Assembly: GCA_937899715.1 (NCBI GenBank)
Contig: CALCNX010000053.1
Coordinates: 1 to 32,303, forward strand
Reading direction: 5' to 3'
DNA: 32,303 nucleotides
Source: an uncultured bacterium
GTDB taxonomy: Bacteria > Bacteroidota > Ignavibacteria > Kapaibacteriales > UBA4661
In this document: one piece after another, positions 13,304 to 21,312 of the stretch
Layout of the letters: every line of letters starts with the position of its first letter
How positions within the stretch are numbered: the first letter of the stretch is position 1
Notes under the pieces: model-generated
The model's database searches: none
What the model saw: the letters and a program-made list of their open reading frames with translations, nothing else
Told to the model about the DNA's origin: nothing
Program-made: the position numbers and the translations under genes

Positions 13304-15456
13304 ACATATTTCAAAGAATCTCAAAAGCGGTTAATTTTGATTTGGGTGGTGAAAAACGAATTCAGCAACTTGCAATACTATTCAATACGGTATTCGCCCG
13401 TTATGGCAGTATGTTCGCAGGGCGGACGGCAAAGCAACGAACGGCGTTAGAAGTGAGCGCAAAAGGGCTTGTTTTCACGTGCATTGACAAATACACCAAG
13501 GCAGAATTAGCAGTACCGATATTCATCAAATTACGGACAAATCAGAAAGATTCGGTACTGGCACCCGTATCTCACAAAGCGGTAACGTTATTTGAAAATC
13601 CAAATCCAATTTACTCTATCTTGGAAATACGTTCAATGGTAGATAAGTGGGTAATGATTAACGGCAATATATTCTTATTCACACCTGACTATGATACGAA
13701 TTTCCCGCTGCAAATGTGGATTCTCGATCCTACGAAAATGCGTATAGTCATGGGTACTGGTGATAATCTAATCACGGGTTATGAGTATCAAGGGTTTGGC
13801 GGTGTAATGTTTTTTCCTGAAAAGCTAATTTGCCATATCAGGACGTTAGAACCTTCAACAACCTACGAGCGGCAATTAACAGGAACGGGTATTGTTGAGG
13901 CGGCTTTGGACAGCGCAATAGTCGATGCTGAAGCGTCTGAGTTTGTCAAGCGGTACTATGCGAATGATGCAAGACCGCCGCAGATTTTGAGAGATGAGGA
14001 CAATTTATTATCCGATGAAACGGCAAAGAAGATATTCTTGGATAACTGGAATAGCAAGCTCAAAAACAACCCGTTAGCCGCTCGGTTAATGGGCGGTATG
14101 AAAATCGAGAGCTTGCAAGGTTCGGCAACGGATATGAATATCGTGGAAATTAACAAACTCACACGGCAAGGGATTACGGAGGTTTTTGGCGTTCCGTTGG
14201 TTATGATTGAGGGCACTTATGGCAGTCGAGCAACGGCTCAAGTGGTGGAAACGTATTTCCATACGGGCGCGGTGAATCCGTTTATGAGGGTTATAGATTC
14301 GGCATTAACTAAGCATTTCCGGCAATGGGATGAGAATATCATTATCGAACATGAATATTATGTTGACCATGATGCAGAGGAAATAAGAGCACAGCAATTA
14401 CACGAATTTTCAACAGGTCAAAAGACAATAGATGACTTTTTAAAGGCAAGCAATTTACCTACTATTGGTGATGCAAACGGCGGTAATGCAAGGTTCGTGC
14501 CCGCTGGACTAACGCCACTTTTAAAAGCAATCGCACCAACACCGCCGGCAGCTTTTGGGGCGCGGGATTTGGTAATCACTGACGGCGAAAAAAAAAAGTT
14601 CAATCTTGTAATTAAATCCGAACCGCCCGACGAAAAGCTAATTTTTTGGCGTTCGTTTGACAGCTTGACACAAAAGAAAGCGGACACTTTGAAGGGTGAA
14701 ATCAGCGCGGTTTTTGCTGATTTGGAACGGGAAATTATCGGTAACGTCGGTAAGAATTTCGCAGCATACCGCGATCTGATTCTCAATAATAATGACGTTG
14801 CCGAAATCGAGAATATACGTGAAAGCATAGAGCTAACGTCCTACTCATATATAGTCAAATCTGATTTAATCCAAGTTGCCGAGCTATTTAGTGACGAAGA
14901 ATGGATACGAAAACTCGAAGCGGCAACGGGCGAAACACTTACCGCTTTACAGAAAGTAGCACTACTGGAGAGCTTAAAAGCAATCGGTGAAAACATGGAT
15001 TCATTGCCGTCTGATTTTTCCGAACTCATGAAATCAGAGTTAAAGAACAGCACGGCGAAAATCACTGAGAGTATAGGAACTATTCGGGAAGAAGTTCGTA
15101 ATTTGCTTGCCGATAATACCGATGCAACGTCGGCGCAATTAAAAGAACTGCTAACCGCTAAATTCGAGACCTTAAAAGTATCGAGAGCCGAAACAATCGC
15201 ACGTACAAGCGCAAATCATACCACCAACGCGGCGCAAAGTACGACATGGGGAGCGTATGATATTGATATGGTTTGGCTTACACAACGTGACGGAGATGTG
15301 AGGGCTACGCACTTAGCAGCAGACGGGCAAAAGCGCGATGAAAATGGAATGTATAACGTAGGTGGTGACGTAATGCCGTACCCGTGCGGCGGTGGTATAG
15401 CGGGTGAAAATGTTAATTGTCGATGTATGCAATTTCCTGAGAGGAAGAAGAAATGA
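13300..15456 (+). CDS. Portal protein fused to Mu gpF-like minor head domain
   Basis: 718 residues. Residues 1 to about 420 are an HK97-type portal (GLVFTCIDKYTKAELAVPIF, LDPTKMRIVMG, GITEVFGVPLVMIEG). A Glu/Lys-rich helical linker follows. The last 130 residues carry a phage Mu gpF-like domain: SRAETIARTSANHTTNAA, THLAADGQ, then NCRC near the C-terminus. Portals are usually 400-500 residues and gpF a separate gene, so this is a genuine fusion without intervening stop. The portal forms the dodecameric DNA gate; gpF-type proteins sit inside the prohead. Overlaps terL by 4 bases. Confidence 0.9.
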   Translation: MNIFQRISKAVNFDLGGEKRIQQLAILFNTVFARYGSMFAGRTAKQRTALEVSAKGLVFTCIDKYTKAELAVPIFIKLRTNQKDSVLAPVSHKAVTLFENPNPIYSILEIRSMVDKWVMINGNIFLFTPDYDTNFPLQMWILDPTKMRIVMGTGDNLITGYEYQGFGGVMFFPEKLICHIRTLEPSTTYERQLTGTGIVEAALDSAIVDAEASEFVKRYYANDARPPQILRDEDNLLSDETAKKIFLDNWNSKLKNNPLAARLMGGMKIESLQGSATDMNIVEINKLTRQGITEVFGVPLVMIEGTYGSRATAQVVETYFHTGAVNPFMRVIDSALTKHFRQWDENIIIEHEYYVDHDAEEIRAQQLHEFSTGQKTIDDFLKASNLPTIGDANGGNARFVPAGLTPLLKAIAPTPPAAFGARDLVITDGEKKKFNLVIKSEPPDEKLIFWRSFDSLTQKKADTLKGEISAVFADLEREIIGNVGKNFAAYRDLILNNNDVAEIENIRESIELTSYSYIVKSDLIQVAELFSDEEWIRKLEAATGETLTALQKVALLESLKAIGENMDSLPSDFSELMKSELKNSTAKITESIGTIREEVRNLLADNTDATSAQLKELLTAKFETLKVSRAETIARTSANHTTNAAQSTTWGAYDIDMVWLTQRDGDVRATHLAADGQKRDENGMYNVGGDVMPYPCGGGIAGENVNCRCMQFPERKKK

Positions 15457-15860
15457 TTGAACTAATAGTAACAACTCTCGCAATTAACTACGTAATATTC
15501 ACGTTAGGATGGTTTTCCGTAACGTGCAAACATTGGGTAAATTTAGCAGAATTGCATCATAAGCATACAGCCGAATTTGAGCTAAAACAAGCCGAGGCAA
15601 TCATAAGAGAAGGTGCGGTAAACCTTGCACGGGAAATTGATAATTTGACTAAGAATGATGTACCAAAAGAAGTTGACCTTGTGGAAATCAAGAAGGCAAG
15701 CGGCGAACTAAAAAGAGCGGTGGCAGGTTTTGAAAGTGGCGGTTATATGGTGGCAATGACTACCACCTGTTATTCGTTCGCTGATATGCAGAAAAAACCG
15801 TTATGGAAACTATTAGAACCCGAAAAAGACGCACCTATTAACTACTCTAATAACAACTAA
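15453..15860 (+). CDS. Small protein with N-terminal membrane segment and coiled coil
   Basis: 135 residues. Residues 1-24 are hydrophobic (ELIVTTLAINYVIFTLGWF), followed by a long charged helical stretch and a Tyr/Met-rich tail. ATGA overlap with the portal gene. Not recognised; probably a minor head-region product. Its first 16 coding bases are identical to those of the gene that follows. Confidence 0.6.
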   Translation: MIELIVTTLAINYVIFTLGWFSVTCKHWVNLAELHHKHTAEFELKQAEAIIREGAVNLAREIDNLTKNDVPKEVDLVEIKKASGELKRAVAGFESGGYMVAMTTTCYSFADMQKKPLWKLLEPEKDAPINYSNNN

Positions 15861-15861
15861 A

Positions 15862-16032
15862 ATGATTGAACTAATAGCGGTACACGAACCGAAACCGAAA
15901 ATGATACCGACGTACAATAATAGAATGATAGGAACATACGAACGGCGTTCCAAATCAGCACAAACCTTACCCGTTCCACCGCCTGAAAAGCCGTCCTTAA
16001 TTCGCCGTATTCTGAAATGGTTTAAAAAATAG
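15862..16032 (+). CDS. Small basic hypothetical protein
   Basis: 56 residues starting two bases after the previous stop. Proline-rich and basic (KPKMIPTYNNRMIGTYERR, PVPPPEKP, RRILKWFKK). Its start shares an 18-base identity (15451-15468 versus 15860-15877) with the start of the upstream gene, perhaps a copied translation start. It ends directly at the -33 box of promoter P3. Function unknown. Confidence 0.55.
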   Translation: MIELIAVHEPKPKMIPTYNNRMIGTYERRSKSAQTLPVPPPEKPSLIRRILKWFKK

Positions 16033-16064
16033 TTTGGATTACTCATAAAACTTTATTATTTTAG
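16033..16064 (+). promoter_or_regulatory. Bacteroidota-type promoter P3 (tRNA cassette)
   Basis: TTTG at 16033-16036, exactly 20 bases, then TATTTTAG at 16057-16064. It directly precedes the small ORF and the four tRNAs. The predicted transcript start (about 16069-16072) falls after the ATG at 16067. Confidence 0.75.
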
Positions 16065-16081
16065 CAATGAATAACAGGTAT

Positions 16082-16222
16082 ATGAATCGAGCTTTAACGT
16101 CAAACAATGACGAACGGCGCAAATTGACACGGCAAAGCATTGAGGCGGTAAAGGCATTGCCGCTGAATAAGTTGAAAATTATTGCGCCGGAACTGCAAAA
16201 AGAAGCAGGGATAAAGAAGTAA
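16082..16222 (+). CDS. Small basic protein of the tRNA cassette
   Basis: 46 residues from the ATG at 16082. An in-frame ATG at 16067 lies too close to the -7 box to be within the transcript. Helical and basic (TRQSIEAVKALPLNKLKIIA). It ends five bases before the first tRNA, so the tRNAs are probably processed from the same transcript. Function unknown. Confidence 0.5.
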   Translation: MNRALTSNNDERRKLTRQSIEAVKALPLNKLKIIAPELQKEAGIKK

Positions 16223-16227
16223 ATTAC

Positions 16228-16298
16228 GGCGTGGTGGTGTAAGGTAACACGGCGGTCTCATAAGCCGCAAGATTCAGGTTCAAGTCCTGACTACGCAA
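16228..16298 (+). tRNA. tRNA with CAT anticodon (Met, or Ile2 if modified)
   Basis: D stem GTGT/ACAC, anticodon stem GCGGT/GCCGC with loop CTCATAA (anticodon CAT), T stem TCAGG/CCTGA with loop TTCAAGT, acceptor GGCGTGG/CTACGCA with six pairs and a G-A mismatch at 1:72, discriminator A, no encoded CCA. It lacks the three GC pairs of initiator tRNAs, so elongator Met or lysidine-type Ile is more likely. Confidence 0.85.
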
Positions 16299-16304
16299 CG
16301 AAAT

Positions 16305-16376
16305 ATCTCGGTAGTTTAACGGATAAAACAGCGGTCTCCAAAACCGTATTTTCAGGTTCAAATCCTGACCAAGGTG
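16305..16376 (+). tRNA. tRNA-Trp (CCA)
   Basis: D stem GTTT/AAAC, anticodon stem GCGGT/ACCGT with loop CTCCAAA (anticodon CCA), T stem TCAGG/CCTGA with loop TTCAAAT, acceptor ATCTCGG/CCAAGGT with one C-A mismatch, discriminator G as usual for bacterial tRNA-Trp. CCA is not encoded. Confidence 0.87.
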
Positions 16377-16381
16377 CAAAT

Positions 16382-16453
16382 GGCATAGTAACTCAATAGG
16401 AAGAGTGTCGGTCTGAAGAGCCGAAAGTGTGGGTTCGATTCCTACCTTTGCCA
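16382..16453 (+). tRNA. tRNA-Phe (GAA)
   Basis: D stem ACTC/GAGT, anticodon stem TCGGT/GCCGA with loop CTGAAGA (anticodon GAA), T stem GTGGG/CCTAC with loop TTCGATT, acceptor GGCATAG/CTTTGCC with one T-T mismatch, discriminator A. CCA is not encoded. Confidence 0.88.
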
Positions 16454-16458
16454 CATTC

Positions 16459-16539
16459 GCGTAGATAGTCAAGCAGCAAAGACAGGGAGCTGTAACCTCC
16501 CTCCCTACGGGCTCGGTGGTGCAAGTCCATCTCTACGCA
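16459..16539 (+). tRNA. tRNA-Tyr (GTA)
   Basis: Class II tRNA with a perfect 7-bp acceptor GCGTAGA/TCTACGC, D stem GTC/GAC, anticodon stem GGGAG/CTCCC with loop CTGTAAC (anticodon GTA), a long variable arm (CCC-TAC-GGG), T stem GGTGG/CCATC with loop TGCAAGT, discriminator A. CCA is not encoded. Confidence 0.9.
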
Positions 16540-16575
16540 CTAAACACATATCGCTCAAGGGTTTACAACCATTTT

Positions 16576-16614
16576 AAGGGCAACTACTCCATTGCGGAGC
16601 GGTTGCCCTTTTTT
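16576..16614 (+). terminator. Intrinsic terminator after the tRNA array
   Basis: AAGGGCAAC (16576-16584) pairs perfectly with GTTGCCCTT (16602-16610), with an inner CTCC/GGAG stem, and is followed by TTTT, giving a run of six T from 16609 to 16614. It lies only 12 bases before the protease ATG. Confidence 0.88.
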
Positions 16615-16626
16615 CGTTTTTTGACT

Positions 16627-17385
16627 ATGACAAACTTTACAGACAAATACGCACATCTAAAAGAACACGAAACACCCGTCGTAAAGCGCGGCAATTCGGA
16701 CGTTCTTTTCCGTGCCACACCGTCCGAGGTTGTGCCAGTTGACAGTGCCGAAAATAACGTATTCAAATTCATTATTACTACAAATAATGTTGACCGTTAC
16801 GGCGATATTATTGAGCCGTCCGGCATGGATGCAACGCTGTTTAATGAAAATCCTGTTTTCCTTTTCAACCATATTTCACACTCGGAGTTAATGCCGATTG
16901 GAAAATGCTTAGGATTAACACCGACCGATACGGGCGTGATAGGTGAAACGATTATACACGGCAAAACCGAACTATCCAAGGACGCGCTTGTAATGGTGCA
17001 AGAAGGTTATTTACGCGCGGTATCTATTGGATTCATGCCTACCGAATGGGAAAATATGCCAACGGAAAAAGGTAGTTGGTGCGAACCGCGCCGCTATACC
17101 AAATGGCAGTTGCTCGAATATTCCTTAGTAAACATTCCTGCAAATCCATACGCACTAATTACAAATGGCTTCATAAGTGACGTTCGCAAATGTATGGAAA
17201 TCGGCAAGCTCGCAACGGACGGCGCAATGGTTCGGCATATTACCACACTACTCAGCAACGGCGTTTCACCCGAACTAAAACGAGCAATCGAGCGCGAAAT
17301 GAGCGGCGGGAAAATTAACCTATTCCCACTTTCGATTAACAAGAAAAAATTTAATTTATCAATAAAAAGGCAAATATTATGTTGA
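16627..17385 (+). CDS. HK97-type prohead protease
   Basis: 252 residues from the ATG at 16627; an upstream frame reaches into tRNA-Tyr and is rejected. Matches the U35 prohead protease family: PVFLFNH with His82, LRAVSIGF with Ser133, and LLEYSLVNIPANPYA with Glu164. It cuts scaffold and capsid N-termini during head maturation. A basic C-terminal tail (KKKFNLSIKRQIL) extends past the core. No promoter is visible between the upstream terminator and this gene, so expression probably depends on read-through or antitermination. Confidence 0.92.
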   Translation: MTNFTDKYAHLKEHETPVVKRGNSDVLFRATPSEVVPVDSAENNVFKFIITTNNVDRYGDIIEPSGMDATLFNENPVFLFNHISHSELMPIGKCLGLTPTDTGVIGETIIHGKTELSKDALVMVQEGYLRAVSIGFMPTEWENMPTEKGSWCEPRRYTKWQLLEYSLVNIPANPYALITNGFISDVRKCMEIGKLATDGAMVRHITTLLSNGVSPELKRAIEREMSGGKINLFPLSINKKKFNLSIKRQILC

Positions 17386-17831
17386 CAGCTGAACAAATAG
17401 CACAAGCCCAAAGTGAGGTTATCGCGGACACTCCAACAGCGATTGCAACGCACCTTGGAACGTATGGAGTTGAAGCTCCACTTGCTGAGAAAATCGGCAA
17501 AACAGCGGGCGCAATTATCGCGATTTTATACGCGATGGAATTAGGAGAAGCGGAAACAGCCGCAGAGCCCGAAGCAGCCGCCGCCGCTGAGGGTGACACA
17601 CCTGAGGAAGCAAAAGCGATGCGAATAATTAAATCATTCCTTACCGAACAGAAAGCGGGCGCAACGTGGAGCGCGGCGAACAAAGCAAAAATTAAAGAGG
17701 TGTATGGCAAGGTCAAGGAATTGCATGATGAAGCAACGGCAAGTAAAGAGGAATCAGCACCTGAACCGATTGTAAAAGCAGCAGAGCCGGAAGAGATTGA
17801 TTATGCCGAATGGCTTAAACTACAGAAATAA
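17379..17831 (+). CDS. Ala/Glu-rich protein, scaffold candidate
   Basis: 150 residues, strongly acidic and alanine-rich (AAEPEAAAAAEGDTPEEA), helical, lying between protease and major capsid genes where scaffolding proteins are usually encoded. It overlaps the protease gene by 7 bases. The role as scaffold is inferred from position, composition and size; no sequence signature proves it. Confidence 0.6.
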   Translation: MLTAEQIAQAQSEVIADTPTAIATHLGTYGVEAPLAEKIGKTAGAIIAILYAMELGEAETAAEPEAAAAAEGDTPEEAKAMRIIKSFLTEQKAGATWSAANKAKIKEVYGKVKELHDEATASKEESAPEPIVKAAEPEEIDYAEWLKLQK

Positions 17832-17859
17832 CTTATTTATAATTTTTAAGGATTTTGAA

Positions 17860-19086
17860 ATGCTTATCAAAATGACACAGGAGCAACTTACAGCCCATAC
17901 GGCAAAAGCAGTTGAGGACTTCGCAAAAAAGCAGACACCTTCGCAAATTGCGGGGATGTTCAACATCGGCGGTAGTAAAGTAAAGGGTTACGACGTGGAC
18001 ACAGTAGAAGGGCGTGGGATTGCAATAGCGCGTGGACTACGTGCAATGGCAATCGCTAAAAATGACCCAAGCGCGGCGGCTAATTTGGTGAAAGATTGGC
18101 AGTCGGTCACAAAGTTTTCGAGTGATGACTTTTTGCGCGAAACATTAACTAAAGGCGCAATTTCGCCTGCAACTTTGGCAACGGGCGGTATATTCAACAC
18201 GCCTAATTTGTATAATGAATTTGTAGAGATTCTTTATCCAAAATCCGTATTCCGTCAAATGGCAGGTATTGACTTTCAGTCATTGCCAAGCGGCTCAATG
18301 AAGTTAAACCGTGAAGCCGGAAGTGGTATTACCACCGCGTGGTTAGGTGACGCGCCCGCCGTTGCAACTACGAACGCAAGCGAACCGACGTTCCAAAGCT
18401 ACACAATGACGGTCAAAACATTAGCAGCAACAGCGGCAATCCAAAACTCCGAATTGCGCCGTCAAGATGCGGGTACAAACATTGACCAAAAAATTCTGAA
18501 AATTATCCAACGTGACGCGGCGAACGCCTTGGACGTTGCATATTTCCGCTATTTAGGCGGTTCGAACGCTCCCAAAGGTTTACGCGGATGGATTTCAAGT
18601 TCGCAGCAAATTGCTATGAATGGAACAAAATCCATTGACACAATTACCGCTGAACTTACCAAGATGGCAAGTGACTGTGAAAGCGCAAACGTGATAATGA
18701 CAAACGGATGCTACGCAATGTCAAGCCGTTCACGTTCGTACCTTGGCTCTATTCGCAACTCTTACGGCGTGTATGCTTTCGAGGAACTACGCGGCGCAAA
18801 TCCAACATTTAACGGTTATCCTGTCTATGTTACGAATAACATTCCTAACAATTTAGGTGGTGGTACTGAGTCGGAAATCTATTTTGTTGATGCTTCAAAA
18901 ATCGTTATCGGTGACGGTGTGGACATGCAAATAAAGATTATCACAGAGGGTAATTATTTACGTGGCGGTTCGCAGGTTTCTACATCGGTAAATGATGAAA
19001 CTGCATTCACATTTCTTTCCGAAACTGATTTGTGCTTACTCTACTCGCAAGCGGGCAGCGTACTTACAGGCGTTACTTACATCTAA
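17860..19086 (+). CDS. Major capsid protein, HK97 fold
   Basis: 408 residues from the ATG at 17860; an in-frame upstream frame opening at 17797 lies inside the previous gene. The sequence follows the HK97 capsid plan: a helical N-terminal delta-like region (residues 1-90), then ATGGIFNTPNLYNEFVEILY, the core with QSLPSGSMKLNR, TLAATAAIQNSELRR, AYFRYLGGSNAPKGLRG and the C-terminal GYPVYVTNNIPNNLG with SEIYFVDASKIVIGDG. The protease next door probably removes the N-terminal region. It builds the icosahedral shell. Confidence 0.93.
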   Translation: MLIKMTQEQLTAHTAKAVEDFAKKQTPSQIAGMFNIGGSKVKGYDVDTVEGRGIAIARGLRAMAIAKNDPSAAANLVKDWQSVTKFSSDDFLRETLTKGAISPATLATGGIFNTPNLYNEFVEILYPKSVFRQMAGIDFQSLPSGSMKLNREAGSGITTAWLGDAPAVATTNASEPTFQSYTMTVKTLAATAAIQNSELRRQDAGTNIDQKILKIIQRDAANALDVAYFRYLGGSNAPKGLRGWISSSQQIAMNGTKSIDTITAELTKMASDCESANVIMTNGCYAMSSRSRSYLGSIRNSYGVYAFEELRGANPTFNGYPVYVTNNIPNNLGGGTESEIYFVDASKIVIGDGVDMQIKIITEGNYLRGGSQVSTSVNDETAFTFLSETDLCLLYSQAGSVLTGVTYI

Positions 19087-19103
19087 TTTCAAAGGGGCAT
19101 GAG

Positions 19104-19310
19104 ATGACAATAGTATTCAATAACAACGTATCGCAATACGCAAATGGTGACTTTGCGACGTTCAAAGATGAAGACGTAAACGGCATTGCGCGGGCAAATG
19201 GTTACGTAAATGCCGGTTATGCTACGGTGGTAGTTGCATACGTTGCACCCGAAATTGCGCCGAAAGCCGATGAATGGGGCGAAGAAAAACCACTCAAAAA
19301 AACTAAATAA
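19104..19310 (+). CDS. Small head-region protein
   Basis: 68 residues, with GGGG-containing purine sequence upstream of the ATG at 19104. The first 50 residues contain FATFKDEDVNGIARANGYV, resembling the small capsid-adjacent proteins (head fibre or decoration-like) common after capsid genes; the tail is Lys/Glu-rich. Role inferred from position. Confidence 0.6.
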   Translation: MTIVFNNNVSQYANGDFATFKDEDVNGIARANGYVNAGYATVVVAYVAPEIAPKADEWGEEKPLKKTK

Positions 19311-19335
19311 AAACTCTTTTTAAAAGGATAATACA

Positions 19336-19746
19336 ATGTTTCTCAATAAAGTAACGGACGCGGTGAAGATTTACCAAGGGGCGTTATCGTCTTTGGCTCT
19401 TACGACCGTGGACACTATCGACCGTACTGATTTTAACAGCATGGTTGTATCTCTCAATGTTGGTGATGTATTCGGTGCTCCGTCGGCTAAGTCGATAACA
19501 GCGCAAGTTACTCACTGTGCGACGGCAAATGGAACTTACACCGATTACACGTCAGACCGCAGCGGCGCGGCTTTGCTCACGATTACAGCCGCAAATACAA
19601 GCAATACGATGGAAGTCGATTTGCAGTCAGCGAACAAATATATCAAAATCATTTCAGCGGCAACTTATACGGGTGGAAGTTCACCCTATACAAATCGCGC
19701 TGTAAATGTCATTCTTGGCGGTGGTCACACATTACCGCCTGTTTAA
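19336..19746 (+). CDS. Putative capsid decoration / head structural protein
   Basis: 136 residues, beta-rich, with AKSITAQVTHCATANGTYTD, the EVDLQSANKYIKIIS strand pair and a VNVILGGGHTLP C-terminus. These segments match a phage head protein type I know from capsid neighbourhoods, usually annotated as minor structural or decoration. AAAAGGATAA precedes the ATG. Confidence 0.65.
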   Translation: MFLNKVTDAVKIYQGALSSLALTTVDTIDRTDFNSMVVSLNVGDVFGAPSAKSITAQVTHCATANGTYTDYTSDRSGAALLTITAANTSNTMEVDLQSANKYIKIISAATYTGGSSPYTNRAVNVILGGGHTLPPV

Positions 19747-19754
19747 TCTAAGTT

Positions 19755-20390
19755 ATGGCATACACAAGCACTTACCCAAAAACCTTTGACCGTTTTTTAC
19801 GGTTCAAAAATATCACACAGAACGCGAATCCAAGCGACGAGGAAACGCGGCTCTATGGTACGTTTGATATTTGGATTGCAGGTGCTTTTGAGGCAATAAC
19901 AGAGTATTGTAACCAGACAATACAGAGTACGACGGGGAAGGTATTTACCTTCGCTTTCGGCAACCTTACGAACGAAAGCACGGGTAATGATTACTATTTG
20001 TTACCCGTGCTTAACGTTCCAATTACGATAACTTCAATCGGTTATAAGAGGACGGTATTTGATACGGTAACTACTATAAGCTCAAGCGATTACAGTTTAG
20101 TCAGTGTCGATGGATTGCAGAGAGTATATTTCCAAACGTGGAGCGGTTACGACATTGGATATATTACCGCAAATATTGGATATACCGATACCAATATGCC
20201 CGAATGGATTCACCAAGTGGCGGTGGAATTATGTGCTGAGATATACGCAGAATCGGCAATGGGTGACAGCCGTTTAGGTGTATCGCAGAAAGCGGAAAAT
20301 TTTAACGGAATTTCAGGAACGAACGCATTCTACCAACTTACCGAACGACATAAAAAGATGCTTAGAAAGTGGACTTTGGTGTTAGCATGA
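19755..20390 (+). CDS. Head-tail connector protein (gp6-like)
   Basis: 211 residues with the adaptor layout: an N-terminal helical hairpin, a central beta part (LPVLNVPITITSIGYKRTVF, YSLVSVDGLQRVYF) and a C-terminal helix pair (PEWIHQVAVELCAEIYAESA), ending in GISGTNAFYQLTERHKKMLRKW. Position between capsid and tail genes fits the HK97 gp6 family, which extends the portal ring to receive the tail. Confidence 0.75.
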   Translation: MAYTSTYPKTFDRFLRFKNITQNANPSDEETRLYGTFDIWIAGAFEAITEYCNQTIQSTTGKVFTFAFGNLTNESTGNDYYLLPVLNVPITITSIGYKRTVFDTVTTISSSDYSLVSVDGLQRVYFQTWSGYDIGYITANIGYTDTNMPEWIHQVAVELCAEIYAESAMGDSRLGVSQKAENFNGISGTNAFYQLTERHKKMLRKWTLVLA

Positions 20391-20848
20391 ATGAGCAAGT
20401 ATTTCAAAAGGCAATAGGGCTTTTACCCGAAATTAGAGCGGACATTTTGCGGCGCGTTCCTGTGGAATTGCAGATGTTCGTTGGCTTGGAAATGAATCGA
20501 ACAAAGGTAGGCGATAAGTCCAAAAACACCACCAACATATTGAACGTCCGCAAAGGCAACTTATTCCGTTCATTCACAAAAGGCAATCCGTTAAACATCT
20601 TGAAAGACACGGGTAACGGCATTGAATTTGGCTCAAAAGTGCCATACGCGGCAATACATGAATACGGCGGTACGATTGACCACCCTGGCACTGATAACGG
20701 GTTTGGCAGGGGAATACCGATACCGGCGCACGGAATACCGATGCCAAAACGCTCCTACTTAGCACCTGCAATAAAGGCATTCGAAGAGCAAGCACTCGAA
20801 AAATTAGTAATAAATGCCATGAAACCAATTACCAACTTATTCGCATGA
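20387..20848 (+). CDS. Tail/virion morphogenesis protein (HK97 gp10-like)
   Basis: 153 residues from an ATGA overlap at 20387. YAAIHEYGGTI and PKRSYLAPAIKAFEEQ are the signature segments of the small virion morphogenesis proteins (HK97 gp10 / phage virion morphogenesis family). Sits in the expected order connector, morphogenesis protein, tail terminator. Likely a neck or tail completion component. Confidence 0.8.
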   Translation: MNEQVFQKAIGLLPEIRADILRRVPVELQMFVGLEMNRTKVGDKSKNTTNILNVRKGNLFRSFTKGNPLNILKDTGNGIEFGSKVPYAAIHEYGGTIDHPGTDNGFGRGIPIPAHGIPMPKRSYLAPAIKAFEEQALEKLVINAMKPITNLFA

Positions 20849-21312
20849 ACGTAGATAAACACATTTCCAACGAAATCGCAGGAATAATTAGAGAGCAATT
20901 ACCTACGTTCAATCAATTAAATATGATTGAGGATTCTACGTGGGATAAGCAAGGGAAATTCCCGTACATTTACATCTATATGCCGGAGGAAGTCGATGCT
21001 TCATTTCACTACGAGGATAATAGCAGTTTGGATTCAAAACAGACTATCTCAATCTTAGCGTACATAGGATTTAAAGCACCGACGGACGTGCTAAAGCAAG
21101 GGTTATCTCAGGAAGTTTACTGGGAACTTGCAAATCAAGTTAAGAAAGGTTTTCGCGGATTTGTCCTTGCCGATTACAGCGATACCGACGAAACGGTAAA
21201 ATTTGACCCTATCAAATACGTAGGGAAATATACCATAAATCCGAATAATGGTCAAGGTGTCGGTTTGGGCGTTGTGCAATTTCAATTAACTGCAAAGGTA
21301 AGTGTTTTATGA
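20845..21312 (+). CDS. Tail terminator/completion protein candidate
   Basis: 155 residues, coupled by ATGA to the genes on either side. Alpha/beta pattern with IYIYMPEEVD, QTISILAYIGFK and a C-terminal strand VVQFQLTAKVSVL, as expected of tail-terminator folds that cap the tube. Assigned from gene order and size; sequence identity to known terminators is not obvious. Confidence 0.6.
   Translation: MNVDKHISNEIAGIIREQLPTFNQLNMIEDSTWDKQGKFPYIYIYMPEEVDASFHYEDNSSLDSKQTISILAYIGFKAPTDVLKQGLSQEVYWELANQVKKGFRGFVLADYSDTDETVKFDPIKYVGKYTINPNNGQGVGLGVVQFQLTAKVSVL

Noticed and set aside
14593..14620. Shared KKKFNLxIK segment in the portal linker and the protease C-terminus (near 17340) as a common assembly signal
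   Set aside because: Only about nine residues in lysine-rich stretches; chance similarity cannot be excluded.
16224..16472. Antisense frame across the tRNA cluster
   Set aside because: Translations of tRNA complements commonly give such false proteins; the four cloverleafs on the + strand explain the sequence.
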